The notes: generated by a model from the sequence alone, not told the origin. 64,000 nt of DNA from Rhizobium leguminosarum (GCF_004123835.1 NZ_MZMU01000024.1:124001-188000); one strand, 5' to 3'. Shown: positions 9,538-17,730, counted from the first letter of the stretch. Translations and numbers: made by a program.

Positions 9538-10026
9538 ATGTTTCGCAGTCTGTCCGCAGTCGCCCTGCTTGCCCTGTCCGTGCTTACTGCACTTCCCGCC
9601 GAAGCCGGCGACCGCCGCAACGATCATCGCTTTCCCGGCCATCGTCACGCTTTCCACGGCGGATTACTCCTCGGCGAACGTATCGGCTGGCGCGATCGCG
9701 GCGTCCGTTTCGACAACGCCTATCGATATCGGAACCGCAAAGAACGGATGCCGTTCCTGAAACAGTTTTCATCGCCGGCGACCAATCGCGTCGCCCGCAA
9801 CAATCTCATCGTCGTCGTACCCCAGGCGCGGGGTGGTGGTGGCGACACTTATGCCGGCACGTCTTACGTCTATCAGGCCGATGGCGGAACCTATGTCGGC
9901 GGCGACAGCTATGGCTATCCCACAGCACGGTCGGAGCTGCTAGCACCGAAAGCAAAGGTCATCGACGTCGCCGTGCAGGACGATCCCTGCGACTATGAGG
10001 CCAATGTCTGCGTCATCCGGCCTTAG
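9538..10026 (+). CDS. secreted protein of unknown function
   Basis: A 162-residue product starting MFRSLSAVALLALSVLTALP with a clear Sec signal peptide, probably cleaved after AEA near residue 22. The mature part begins with a basic and His-rich stretch, continues with a Gly/Tyr/Thr-rich middle (TYAGTSYVYQADGGTYVGG) and ends with CDYEANVCVIRP, where two cysteines could form a disulfide. GGAGG lies 12 bp before the ATG. I do not recognise a family; it looks like a rhizobial periplasmic or surface protein. A near-CtrA box sits about 30 bp upstream. A 108-bp repeat begins at its stop codon. Confidence 0.72.
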   Translation: MFRSLSAVALLALSVLTALPAEAGDRRNDHRFPGHRHAFHGGLLLGERIGWRDRGVRFDNAYRYRNRKERMPFLKQFSSPATNRVARNNLIVVVPQARGGGGDTYAGTSYVYQADGGTYVGGDSYGYPTARSELLAPKAKVIDVAVQDDPCDYEANVCVIRP

Positions 10027-10132
10027 AGCATGTCGCGCAAAAGTGTGCAGCGGTTTTGCGACAACGACATGCGTGAGAACAAAGACCTAAAGCGCGAGGA
10101 GCGAATTTGAAAGATTGCGACGCGCTTTAGGG
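10025..10132. repeat. 108-bp two-palindrome intergenic repeat (RIME-like)
   Basis: Block A (10025-10074) runs from AGAGCATGTCGCGCAAAAG to CGACATGCGT and forms an imperfect palindrome. Block B (10088-10129) is bounded by CTAAAGCGCG and CGCGCTTTAG, perfect 10-bp arms. The size and two-palindrome layout match what I recall of the rhizobial RIME1 element. Related A blocks occur at 10639, 14038, 47779 and 55131, and a B-block fragment occurs at 29862. Confidence 0.75.
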
Positions 10133-10154
10133 CACGATGACGAACACAGGCGGC

Positions 10155-10559
10155 TCAAATGTGCCCGGCCCCACTCTTTCGCGACGCGGCTACGTCAATA
10201 CGGATGGCGCACATCGGCGGGAGATTATTGTCCTCAAACGTCGCCCGCCGTGGCGTTCCGCTATCCGGCATCCAAGCATCCCAGGCTCTGTTCATTTCCT
10301 CGAATGAGGCAAGATCCCTGAGCCAGATGTTGGCGAGAATGATTTCTGACTTGTCGGTACCTTCGCGCAGCAGCATGTCATTGATGCGCTCCAGTATTTC
10401 GTTGGTCTGCGCCGTCACGCTCGCTCCCCTCGTCAGGTTTGCGACCTGGCCGGGCAGATAGGCGGCATCCGCGAGGAGAGTTTCGTCAACTTTGGCTTGC
10501 CCCATCATCGTATTCGCAGACTTCCATGAATGCTCGAGATTGGGCCGTCGACCCTTCAT
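10155..10559 (-). CDS. RidA/YjgF-family protein, divergent
   Basis: The 134-residue frame matches the RidA (YjgF/UK114) pattern from about residue 33: LPGQVANLT, then VTAQTNEILERINDMLLREGTDKSEI, WLRDLASFEEMNRAWDAW and PRRAT. RidA proteins deaminate reactive enamine/imine intermediates of PLP enzymes. The N-terminal half-strand is less typical and the C-terminus ends in a poorly conserved tail (SRKSGAGHI), so the gene may be divergent or decaying. The start is uncertain: ATGs at 10559 and 10508 both lack a good ribosome-binding site. It lies downstream of the LysR gene, near the amino-acid catabolic cluster where imine detoxification would make sense. Confidence 0.6.
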   Translation of the reverse strand: MKGRRPNLEHSWKSANTMMGQAKVDETLLADAAYLPGQVANLTRGASVTAQTNEILERINDMLLREGTDKSEIILANIWLRDLASFEEMNRAWDAWMPDSGTPRRATFEDNNLPPMCAIRIDVAASRKSGAGHI

Positions 10560-10638
10560 CCGATCACTGTGGGGCTTCGCTGACCACTCCGGTAGAGGGA
10601 ATTAAATTGACCCGATATAATGGAAGCTGAACGCTCCT

Positions 10639-10690
10639 AGAGCAGGACGTCGTCCGAAAACCGATCACACTTTTCGGCATCATGCTCTAG
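10639..10690. repeat. A-block palindromic repeat overlapping the LysR stop codon
   Basis: This is an inverted-orientation copy of the dispersed A block. It runs from AGAGCAGGACGTCGTCCG through CACTTTTCGG to CATCATGCTCT. The TAG stop of the LysR gene (10687-10689) is formed by the terminal bases of the repeat, so the repeat sits partly inside that gene. Confidence 0.7.
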
Positions 10691-11544
10691 CTGGACAATA
10701 TGGCCGTATGCCGCGAAATGAAGTCCACAAGATAGCGCGCGCCTTCGGCCGTCTCGGACTGAGCATACAGACCGATCTCGATGCGCACCGGACCGGGCAG
10801 ATCCGCCGATCGGTCAAGTGTCCGGCAGCCCTCCGGTTTCGTCGTGAGCATCATTGGTGCGATACCGATACCGACGCGAACCGCGGTCGCCATGGCGACC
10901 AGCGTCGATGCGACGCACGCCGTCTTCCACTTGATGTTCCGCTGGGACAGAGCCGCAATCGTCGGAAGCGTCCAGGGACACTCCTCCTCGAACATGATGA
11001 TGGGAAGCGGTTTTTCGGCATCCACCACGAAGTCGGATCTGACCGTCCACATCAAATATTCGGTCCAGATCAGGGTCGGTTTTCGCGAGAGGCAGGTGAT
11101 GTCGCAAACCACGAGATCCAGCTTCCTGTCTTCAAACAGGCTGGCGAGGCGGCGATTCGGCTCGACGATGATGTCGATCTCGACCTTCGGGTTCTGGGCT
11201 CTGAAGGCACTAAGGATGTCAATCAGGTGGCCGGCTGCGAAGTCCTCAACGACGCCGAGGCGAATGCGGTCCTCGATCATCTTGCCTGTCAGCCTTTTCC
11301 CGACCTCGTCGCTGAGGGCGACCATTTCGCGGGCATAAGCCAGCATGATCTGCCCATGACTCGTAAGCTCGAGGCCCTTTGACGAACGCGAAAACAGCGT
11401 AACGCCGACAAGCTCCTCCAGCTTGCGGATCTGCATGCTCACGGCCGCCTGTGTTCTGTTCAGCTTGACGGCTGCTCCATTGACGGTGCCGATTTCCGCG
11501 ACGGTCAGAAATGCACGAAGCAGATAGGAATCAAGATCAAGCAT
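10687..11544 (-). CDS. LysR-family transcriptional regulator
   Basis: A 285-residue regulator starting MLDLDSYLLRAFLTVAEIG, with the LysR winged helix-turn-helix at residues 3-62 (NGAAVKLNRTQAAVSMQIRKLEELVG) and a periplasmic-binding-protein-like effector domain after residue 90. The open frame extends 26 codons further upstream, but MLDLD is the usual LysR start. The gene is divergent from the ureohydrolase/ABC/OCD cluster, with an ABC-ATPase remnant in between, so it is a candidate regulator of that cluster. Its last codons and stop lie in an A-block repeat. Confidence 0.88.
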   Translation of the reverse strand: MLDLDSYLLRAFLTVAEIGTVNGAAVKLNRTQAAVSMQIRKLEELVGVTLFSRSSKGLELTSHGQIMLAYAREMVALSDEVGKRLTGKMIEDRIRLGVVEDFAAGHLIDILSAFRAQNPKVEIDIIVEPNRRLASLFEDRKLDLVVCDITCLSRKPTLIWTEYLMWTVRSDFVVDAEKPLPIIMFEEECPWTLPTIAALSQRNIKWKTACVASTLVAMATAVRVGIGIAPMMLTTKPEGCRTLDRSADLPGPVRIEIGLYAQSETAEGARYLVDFISRHTAILSS

Positions 11545-11690
11545 CAGAAGCCGCATTCCATACTTTGTGGCGCTCGAGAGCCGAGGGCCTCTCTGCCCGT
11601 AAGTGGATATTGGACGAACCATGTCCTTCCGGCAACTGGTGACCCTTAGCCCCCGGGCGCAGTGCAGGCTGCGGCCCCATCAATGCCAGC

Positions 11691-11903
11691 TTATCGTGCG
11701 AAGAGAACGCATGCCTCGGGCGGAATGGAAACACTGATCTCCTGCCCGCGAGCGAAGGCTATGTCTGGACGGTTCGGGCAAGCCGAGATTATGCGGTCGC
11801 CACTGACGAGCTCTAGAACGACATGTCTGAAGGCACCGAGTGTCACGACGTCGGCAGACTGCTTGGAGGTTGCCAACCGCGGTAGTGGGAAATTCTCGCC
11901 GGG
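11691..11903 (-). pseudogene. C-terminal remnant of an ABC-transporter ATPase (TOBE domain)
   Basis: The frame reads on from LGAFRHVVLELVSGDRII through PNRPDIAFARGQEISVSI to PPEACVLFAR and a stop. This is the TOBE-type beta-barrel found at the C-terminus of spermidine-, iron- or sugar-type ABC ATPases. Neither Walker motif nor a signature motif is present, and an in-frame stop at 11904-11906 precedes it. The ATPase domain was deleted or has diverged beyond recognition. Polar-amino-acid ATPases lack a TOBE domain, so this is unlikely to be the missing ATPase of the neighbouring importer. Confidence 0.6.
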
Positions 11904-11927
11904 TTATAAAGTTTTCTGAATATACCG

Positions 11928-13130
11928 ATGGACGCGCTAGCCGCATCGCGGAGCCTCGGCAGACCTGGTCTATCAAGAATCGTTATATCCCCTCTCGAAT
12001 TTTCGCGGTTCCAAGAGAAGCGGGCGGCGCTGATGATGATGTCAGCATCAAGACCGTGGGAGCCTGCCTTGACCATTGACCGGGATTTTCTGGAAGACTT
12101 GAGAAAGCGCTTCGGCAGCGCTGCAGGCGGGGAGATGGAAGATCCGCACTTCCGCGCCGTGGCGGCGAGCGTATTCAAGGACGGCGACAGCCGCAAATGG
12201 CCCTTCGCCGATCCTGCGACCTTTCTGGACGCCCGTTTCATCGAGAACGGCTTGCGGCCCGAGGTGCTCGAGGCGCTTGACGTGGCTCTGATCGGCGTGC
12301 CGATGGACCTCGGCGTCACCAATCGCGCCGGCGCGCGGCTGGGGCCGCGAGCCGTCCGGGCTGTCGAGCGTATAGGCCCCTACGAGCATGTTCTGCGTGT
12401 CGCGCCGATGGGAGGGCTAAAGGTCGCCGATGTCGGCGACGTGCCGATGCGCAGCCGGTTCGGCCTGGCCGAGTGCCATGCCGACATCGGGGCCTGCTAC
12501 CGGATGATCGCGGCAACCGGGGTTATCCCGCTGTCGGTCGGCGGCGACCATTCGATCTCCGGCGCCATTCTCAAGGGCCTGGCGGCCAGCCGGCCGGTAG
12601 GCATGATCCACATCGACGCTCATTGCGACACAGCTGGTCCCTATGAGGGCTCCAAGTTCCACCACGGCGCGCCCTTCCGCGAGGCGGTTCTGGCGGGCGT
12701 GCTCGATCCGAAGCGTACGATCCAGATCGGCATCCGCGGCGGCGCCGAATATCTCTGGGAGTTCTCCTTTGCCTCCGGCATGACCGTCATCCACGCGGAA
12801 GAGGTGGCGGAGATGGGGCTCAAGGCCGTGATCGCAAAGGCTCTGGAGGTTGTCGGCGCCGGTCCGACCTATCTCAGTTTCGATGTGGACAGCCTCGATC
12901 CGGCCTTCGCTCCGGGAACCGGCACGCCAGAAGTGGGCGGGCTTCAGCCGAGGGAGGCCCTAACCCTGCTGCGCGGCTTCAAGGGCATCAACCTCGTCGG
13001 TGGCGACGTCGTGGAAATCGCGCCGCAATACGACAACACCACCAACACCGCGCAGATCGCCGCGCAGGTCCTTTTCGAACTCCTGTGCCTCGCGATGTTC
13101 AGTCCCGCGGTCAGGACAAAGGTGACCTGA
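11928..13130 (+). CDS. ureohydrolase (agmatinase/arginase family)
   Basis: A 400-residue frame with all manganese-binding ureohydrolase motifs: SVGGDHSIS, HIDAHCDT, and SFDVDSLDPAFAPGTGTPE. It would hydrolyse the guanidino group of agmatine, arginine or a guanidino acid to urea. The exact substrate cannot be fixed; the longer N-terminal part (about 95 residues before DVALIGVPMD) fits the agmatinase/guanidinobutyrase branch better than true arginase. The start is uncertain: 11928 has no ribosome-binding site, and ATGs at 12033, 12036 and 12039 give about 365 residues. The following amino-acid importer and OCD genes suggest a guanidino/arginine catabolic operon. Confidence 0.85.
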   Translation: MDALAASRSLGRPGLSRIVISPLEFSRFQEKRAALMMMSASRPWEPALTIDRDFLEDLRKRFGSAAGGEMEDPHFRAVAASVFKDGDSRKWPFADPATFLDARFIENGLRPEVLEALDVALIGVPMDLGVTNRAGARLGPRAVRAVERIGPYEHVLRVAPMGGLKVADVGDVPMRSRFGLAECHADIGACYRMIAATGVIPLSVGGDHSISGAILKGLAASRPVGMIHIDAHCDTAGPYEGSKFHHGAPFREAVLAGVLDPKRTIQIGIRGGAEYLWEFSFASGMTVIHAEEVAEMGLKAVIAKALEVVGAGPTYLSFDVDSLDPAFAPGTGTPEVGGLQPREALTLLRGFKGINLVGGDVVEIAPQYDNTTNTAQIAAQVLFELLCLAMFSPAVRTKVT

Positions 13131-13214
13131 GAACCAGCTCCACAACGGCAGCGTGCCTCGTGCCCGCTGCCATCCATCACCTGTCGCACAACACGTCTCA
13201 AAAAGGGGAACGAC

Positions 13215-14012
13215 ATGACTGCTCTTATGAAATTGCGCTACACCGCCACCGCGGCAATTGCCGTGTTCGGCATCCTGGCAGGGGCCGCGCAGGCCGACGA
13301 ACTTGCCGATATCAAGGCCGCAGGCGAGATCAACATCGGCATCTTCTCCGATTTCCCGCCCTTCTCTTCGGCAAGCGCCGATATGAGCATCAAGGGCTAT
13401 GACGTCGACGTCGCCCAGAAGATCGCCGACGGGCTCGGCGTGAAACTCAATCTCGTGAGCGTTACTGGCCAGAACAGGATCGCCTACCTGAACGACGACC
13501 GTGTCGACCTGCTGATGAGCGTCGGCTATTCGAAGGAGCGTGCAGAGGTTATCGATTTTGCCGCCGCGTACGCCCCCTACTACATCGCCGTTATCGGCCC
13601 GGCTGCGCTGAAGGTAAGTGGCAAGGAAGACCTCGCCGACAAGACCGTTGCCGTCAATCGTGGGACGCTCGAAGACACGTCGCTGACGGCCGTCGCCCCC
13701 GGCTCGGCTGCGATCCAGCGTTTCGAGAACTATAATTCGGTCATCCAGGCCTTCATATCCGGCCAGACCCAGTTGATGGTGGTCGGCAACGATGTTGGTG
13801 CGCAGGTTCTGGCACGACAGGACGAACTGAAGCCGGAGCAGAAATTCCAGCTCCTCAGCTCCCCCTCGCACATCGCGCTCCGCAAGGGCGAGGAAGGCCT
13901 GAAGAAGGCTGTCAATGACAGCGTCGCCGCAATGATCGCCGATGGTTCGCTCGACGCAAGCTCGAAGAGCTGGCTGAAAGCGCCGCTCAACCCTGAAAAC
14001 CTGAAGGACTGA
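13215..14012 (+). CDS. amino-acid ABC transporter substrate-binding protein
   Basis: A 265-residue periplasmic binding protein of family 3 (SBP_bac_3). The signal peptide ends near GAAQA at residue 27. The mature part starts DELADIKAAGEINIGIFSDFPPFS and includes KGYDVDVAQKIADGLG, characteristic of polar amino-acid binders. AAAAGGGGAA precedes the ATG by 5-6 bp. It is followed, after a hairpin repeat at 14038, by two permease genes. Confidence 0.9.
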   Translation: MTALMKLRYTATAAIAVFGILAGAAQADELADIKAAGEINIGIFSDFPPFSSASADMSIKGYDVDVAQKIADGLGVKLNLVSVTGQNRIAYLNDDRVDLLMSVGYSKERAEVIDFAAAYAPYYIAVIGPAALKVSGKEDLADKTVAVNRGTLEDTSLTAVAPGSAAIQRFENYNSVIQAFISGQTQLMVVGNDVGAQVLARQDELKPEQKFQLLSSPSHIALRKGEEGLKKAVNDSVAAMIADGSLDASSKSWLKAPLNPENLKD

Positions 14013-14037
14013 CGAAGACGGCCTCCTACTCACCAGG

Positions 14038-14080
14038 GCATGATGCCGAAAACTGCAAGCGATTGCGGTGGCATCATGCT
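14038..14080. repeat. short A-block palindrome between binding-protein and permease genes
   Basis: GCATGATGCC at the left end and GGCATCATGC at the right form a 10-bp stem with extra partial pairing inside. This is a reduced copy of the dispersed A block, 26 bp after the binding-protein stop. In RNA it would form a stem-loop that could let the binding protein be expressed above the permeases. Confidence 0.7.
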
Positions 14081-14156
14081 TCAATTCTTTGGTTGAGAGG
14101 CGGATCGAGATTTCGGGCCGGCCCGGCCCGGATCATCCGGCTCCAAAGGACAAGCG

Positions 14157-14825
14157 ATGAGATACAGCCTCGATTTCAATTGGCTTTGGGACGGAATGGG
14201 AGCTCTGGCTTATGGCGCAGGCACGACGCTTGCACTGACGGTCTCCACATCGGTCCTCGGGATCGTTCTCAGTGTTCTCGGCGCGGCTGCGCGCCGGGGG
14301 CCTTATCCATGGTTGCGCAAGGCTGTCGGCCTGTATGTGGAAATCATGCGCAACACGCCATTCCTGGTGCAGCTGTTCTTCATCTTCTTTGGCTTACCTA
14401 GCCTCGGCATTCGCCTCGATCCGATCACTGCCGCCGTCCTTGCCATGACCCTCAACATGGCGGCCTACACGATCGAGGTGGTCGGGGCCGGGCTCGACGC
14501 CATACCGAGAGGCCAGAAAGAGGCGGCGCAGGCACTCGGCCTCAGGCCTCGGCTGGTGTTCTTCAAGATCATCCTGCCGCAAGCGATCGCCATCATCTTT
14601 CCGGCGCTGACGAGCCAGATCATCATCATGATGCTGGAATCGGCGGTTGTTTCGCAAATATCCGTCCGCGAGCTGGCGCAGGAGGCCGATCTGCTTCAGT
14701 CGCGCACCTTCCGCTCCTTCGAGACCTATCTGGTGGCGACGTTGATCTACCTTTCGATGTCCGCCGCACTTCGCCGGCTCCTTTTCGCCGGGAAGCGCCG
14801 TTTTCTGGGAGCCGGTCTGGCATGA
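14157..14825 (+). CDS. amino-acid ABC transporter permease
   Basis: A 222-residue inner-membrane protein of the HisM/GlnP type with five or so membrane helices. It has the conserved EIMRNTPFLVQLFFIFFGLP segment and the ATPase-coupling EAA loop (GLDAIPRGQKEAAQALGL). It overlaps the next permease gene by 4 bp (ATGA), so the two are translationally coupled and probably form a heterodimeric channel. Confidence 0.92.
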   Translation: MRYSLDFNWLWDGMGALAYGAGTTLALTVSTSVLGIVLSVLGAAARRGPYPWLRKAVGLYVEIMRNTPFLVQLFFIFFGLPSLGIRLDPITAAVLAMTLNMAAYTIEVVGAGLDAIPRGQKEAAQALGLRPRLVFFKIILPQAIAIIFPALTSQIIIMMLESAVVSQISVRELAQEADLLQSRTFRSFETYLVATLIYLSMSAALRRLLFAGKRRFLGAGLA

Positions 14826-15469
14826 TTGAGTTCACCTTCTGGGACATTCTGCGCAATCTTGTCTTCGCGACACGCTGGACCCTTATGCTTTCGCTCGCAG
14901 CCTTTGCCGGCGGCGCCATCGTTGGCCTGGCGATCCTGTCTGCACGCATATCGAAAACGCGCTGGCCGCGCAGCTTCGCGTCCGGCTACATTGCCCTGTT
15001 TCAGGGAACCCCGCTCCTCATGCAGCTGTTTCTGATGTTCTTCGGCCTGCCGATGCTCGGCTTCCGGATTGAGTCATGGACCGCCGCCGTCTGCGGCCTG
15101 ACATTCTACGCCAGCGCTTATCTTGCCGAAATCTGGCGGAGCGGCGTCGAGGCGGTGCCGCGCGGGCAATGGGACGCCGCAGCCAGCCTGGGCTTGCATC
15201 GTCTCCTCGAACTTCGCCTTGTCATCCTGCCGCAGGCTTTCCGGATCACGCGCGCGCCGACTGTCGGGTTCTTGGTCCAGTTGATCAAGAGCACCGCACT
15301 GGCCTCGATCCTCGGCTTCGACGAACTGCTGAAAACCGCGAACGCCATCAACAACGCGACCTTCGAACCTTTCAAGGTCTACGGTCTCGTCGCGGTGATC
15401 TTCTTCGCCCTGTGCTATCCGCTGACGCAATACGCCAGAATTCTGGAGAAGAAAGCGGCGTTTGGCTGA
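14822..15469 (+). CDS. amino-acid ABC transporter permease
   Basis: The second permease, 215 residues, is again of the HisM/GlnP type with YIALFQGTPLLMQLFLMFFGLP and an EAA loop (GVEAVPRGQWDAAASLGL). It starts inside the stop codon of the previous gene. No ATPase gene follows: the next frame is the OCD-like enzyme, so the importer must use an ATPase encoded elsewhere. Confidence 0.92.
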   Translation: MIEFTFWDILRNLVFATRWTLMLSLAAFAGGAIVGLAILSARISKTRWPRSFASGYIALFQGTPLLMQLFLMFFGLPMLGFRIESWTAAVCGLTFYASAYLAEIWRSGVEAVPRGQWDAAASLGLHRLLELRLVILPQAFRITRAPTVGFLVQLIKSTALASILGFDELLKTANAINNATFEPFKVYGLVAVIFFALCYPLTQYARILEKKAAFG

Positions 15470-15627
15470 GCGGTGCCGAGTAGCTCCGCATTCCGATCGC
15501 AACAGAGTGTCCAAAGGGCCGATGCCGGTTGAAAAGCTGGTGCGCCGCGCAGCGGCGACGCGGCTCTCGTTCAATCACACAGAACTCGCTTTATCCAGCA
15601 GTCAGAACTTCCTGAGAGATCGCTTCA

Positions 15628-16599
15628 ATGACCGACACCCAAATCCGTATTCTCGATGCCCGGACAACGGGCGAGCTCCTACCATTCGGCACGCTGGTCG
15701 CGACCCTGCGGCAAGCATTTGCCGAAGGCTGCGTTGTGCCGGTACGGCATCACCACACGATAGCCAATAGCGGCGAGCCGGATGCGACGCTGCTTCTGAT
15801 GCCTGCCTGGCATGAAACGCACCGGTCGGAGCGCTACCTTGGCATCAAGATCGTCACCGTCTTTCCCGGCAATACGGTGCGCGGCATTCCCGGTTTGACC
15901 TCGACTTACATGCTCTATGATGGTCGGACCGGGATGCAGCTTGCGCTACTTGACGGAAACACGATCACCACGCGCCGCACGGTAGCGGCATCAGCCCTTG
16001 CCGCGGACTATCTTGCTCGAAAAGACGCACGCCGTCTGCTGGTGATCGGCGCAGGCCGCGTCGCGAGCCTCATCCCCGATGCCTACCGCGCCGTCCGGCC
16101 GATCACGCATGTCGATATCTGGGATATCGATCCCGCCAGTGCGGAACGGCTGGCGCAGAGCCTCCGGCAAAAGGGGCTCCAGGCCACTGCCGTCACGGAT
16201 CTGGAAACCGCGGCGCGGCAAGCCGATATCGTCAGCGCGGCGACGCTGGCGACAGCACCGCTTATCCGGGGCGAATGGCTGCGGCCGGGCACCCATGTCG
16301 ATCTGATCGGCGGCTTCACCCCGGCGATGCGCGAGGCCGATGACGAGGCGCTTCGGCGCTCATCGGTCTATATCGACACTCACGAAGCTCTTCACGAAGC
16401 AGGCGATCTGGTTCAGCCGATCAGGGCCGGCGTCATTTCTACGGATGCAGTGCGTGCGACACTTGACGAGCTGTGTCGCCGGGATATTCCAGCGCGGACG
16501 TCCAACGATGAGATCACTCTCTACAAGGCAGTCGGAACGGCGTTGGCCGATCTAGCCGCCGCGACGATGGTGTATGAAACAGCTTTGATCGCCGGCTGA
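15628..16599 (+). CDS. ornithine cyclodeaminase/mu-crystallin family protein
   Basis: A 323-residue NAD(P)-dependent protein. The substrate domain includes KIVTVFPGN and GIPGLTSTYMLYDGRTG, and the Rossmann motif VIGAGRVASLIPDAYRAV follows at about residue 138. Family members convert ornithine to proline with loss of ammonia, or reduce cyclic imines such as pyrroline-2-carboxylate. Its place after a ureohydrolase and an amino-acid importer suggests use of a guanidino or basic amino acid as a nitrogen source. Exact activity is not settled by sequence. Confidence 0.85.
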   Translation: MTDTQIRILDARTTGELLPFGTLVATLRQAFAEGCVVPVRHHHTIANSGEPDATLLLMPAWHETHRSERYLGIKIVTVFPGNTVRGIPGLTSTYMLYDGRTGMQLALLDGNTITTRRTVAASALAADYLARKDARRLLVIGAGRVASLIPDAYRAVRPITHVDIWDIDPASAERLAQSLRQKGLQATAVTDLETAARQADIVSAATLATAPLIRGEWLRPGTHVDLIGGFTPAMREADDEALRRSSVYIDTHEALHEAGDLVQPIRAGVISTDAVRATLDELCRRDIPARTSNDEITLYKAVGTALADLAAATMVYETALIAG

Positions 16600-16652
16600 C
16601 GTCTTTTGGTCCGGGCGATCGCGAATGATCGAAACCTGAATGTCGATCCGAC

Positions 16653-17300
16653 CTAAGGAGCGAAGCGCCACACCGTCGTCTTCTTGATTTCGCTATCCTC
16701 CAGCGCCCGCGTTACAGGCACCTCATAAACCGCGCAGAATTCCAGCCGATCCCGCGGCAGGTAACTGCGTCCGGGGTCTCCGACCAGCACCCACCTGCCG
16801 TCGGCTGCCAGCTTGGCGAACCAGGGAACGAGCGCATCGGCGAAAGTGCGGTCGTAGAAGACGTCGCCGGCAAGCACGATATCCGCATCGACGGCCTGCC
16901 CGATCAGATCGGCGCCGGTAAATCCGAGCGAAACGCGGTTGGCTGCGGCATTCAGCCGGACTGCGGCTTCCGTCCAGGGATCGATATCGGCGGCCGTGAC
17001 TTCCCGGGCGCCGGCCATCACAGCCGCAATGCCGACAAGGCCGGAACCGCTGGCGAAATCAAGCACGCGCTTGCCGCGCACCGTTTCCGGATGATCGAGA
17101 ATGTAGCGCGCCAGTCCCTGCCCGCCTGCCCAGGCAAAAGCCCAGAAGGGCGGCGGCAGGCCGATCGCCTCCAACTCCTCCTCGGTCTTCAACCAGAGCT
17201 CATGCGCCTCGCTCGCCAGATAGAGCGAAATCTCCGGCACATGCGGCGGCGGCATCAGGCTGGTATTGGCGCGGATGAAGGCTTGCGGATCGGTCTTCAA
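16653..17300 (-). CDS. ETFB-type lysine methyltransferase (class I SAM-dependent)
   Basis: A TTG start at 17300 overlaps the TGA of the upstream EVE gene as TTGA, giving 215 residues starting (M)KTDPQAFIRANTSLMPPP. SAM-binding motif I is VLDFASGSGLVGIAA, and the post-I acidic motif is AADIDP. The order of motifs and the WAFAWAGGQGLARYILDHP segment match the METTL20/ETF-beta lysine methyltransferase family, also annotated as nicotinamide N-methyltransferase-like. The likely role is methylating electron-transfer flavoprotein. Reading 62 codons further upstream would only translate the EVE gene in another frame. Confidence 0.8.
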   Translation of the reverse strand: MKTDPQAFIRANTSLMPPPHVPEISLYLASEAHELWLKTEEELEAIGLPPPFWAFAWAGGQGLARYILDHPETVRGKRVLDFASGSGLVGIAAVMAGAREVTAADIDPWTEAAVRLNAAANRVSLGFTGADLIGQAVDADIVLAGDVFYDRTFADALVPWFAKLAADGRWVLVGDPGRSYLPRDRLEFCAVYEVPVTRALEDSEIKKTTVWRFAP

Positions 17301-17728
17301 CGCGGCGGATTGTCCAATCCGCCCATGCGGCAGACTTCGAGATATTCTTCCTCGGTCACCGGCTGCACCGAAAGCCGCATCGAGGTGACGAGCGCCATCT
17401 TGGCAAGCTTCTCGCTCGCCTTGACGTCCTTCAACGTCACCGGCTTCGGCACGTCCATGACGGCGCGGATATCGACGCAATCCCACTTCGGATCACCCTT
17501 GGCGGAAGAATCGGGATGCGACAGGGCGCAGACTTCGACGATGCCGACGATCTCCAGCCCGTCATTGGAATGATAGAAGAAGCCTTTGTCGCCGATCTGC
17601 ATCGCCCGCATATTGTTGCGCGCCAGATAGTTGCGGACGCCGGTCCATTCCGTGCCCTTTTCGCCGGCAGCCTTCTGCTGCTCCCACGACCAGGAGGCGG
17701 GTTCGGATTTATAGAGCCAATGCGCCAT
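17297..17728 (-). CDS. EVE domain protein
   Basis: The protein has 143 residues starting MAHWLYKSEPASWSWEQQ, the classic EVE (PUA-like) opening, with WTGVRNYLARNNMRAM and GFFYHSN following. EVE proteins are thought to bind modified nucleic-acid bases. GGAGG is 7 bp before the ATG at 17728; a GTG at 17734 is too close to it to be the start. It overlaps the methyltransferase start by 4 bp. Confidence 0.9.
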   Translation of the reverse strand: MAHWLYKSEPASWSWEQQKAAGEKGTEWTGVRNYLARNNMRAMQIGDKGFFYHSNDGLEIVGIVEVCALSHPDSSAKGDPKWDCVDIRAVMDVPKPVTLKDVKASEKLAKMALVTSMRLSVQPVTEEEYLEVCRMGGLDNPPR

Positions 17729-17730
17729 GC

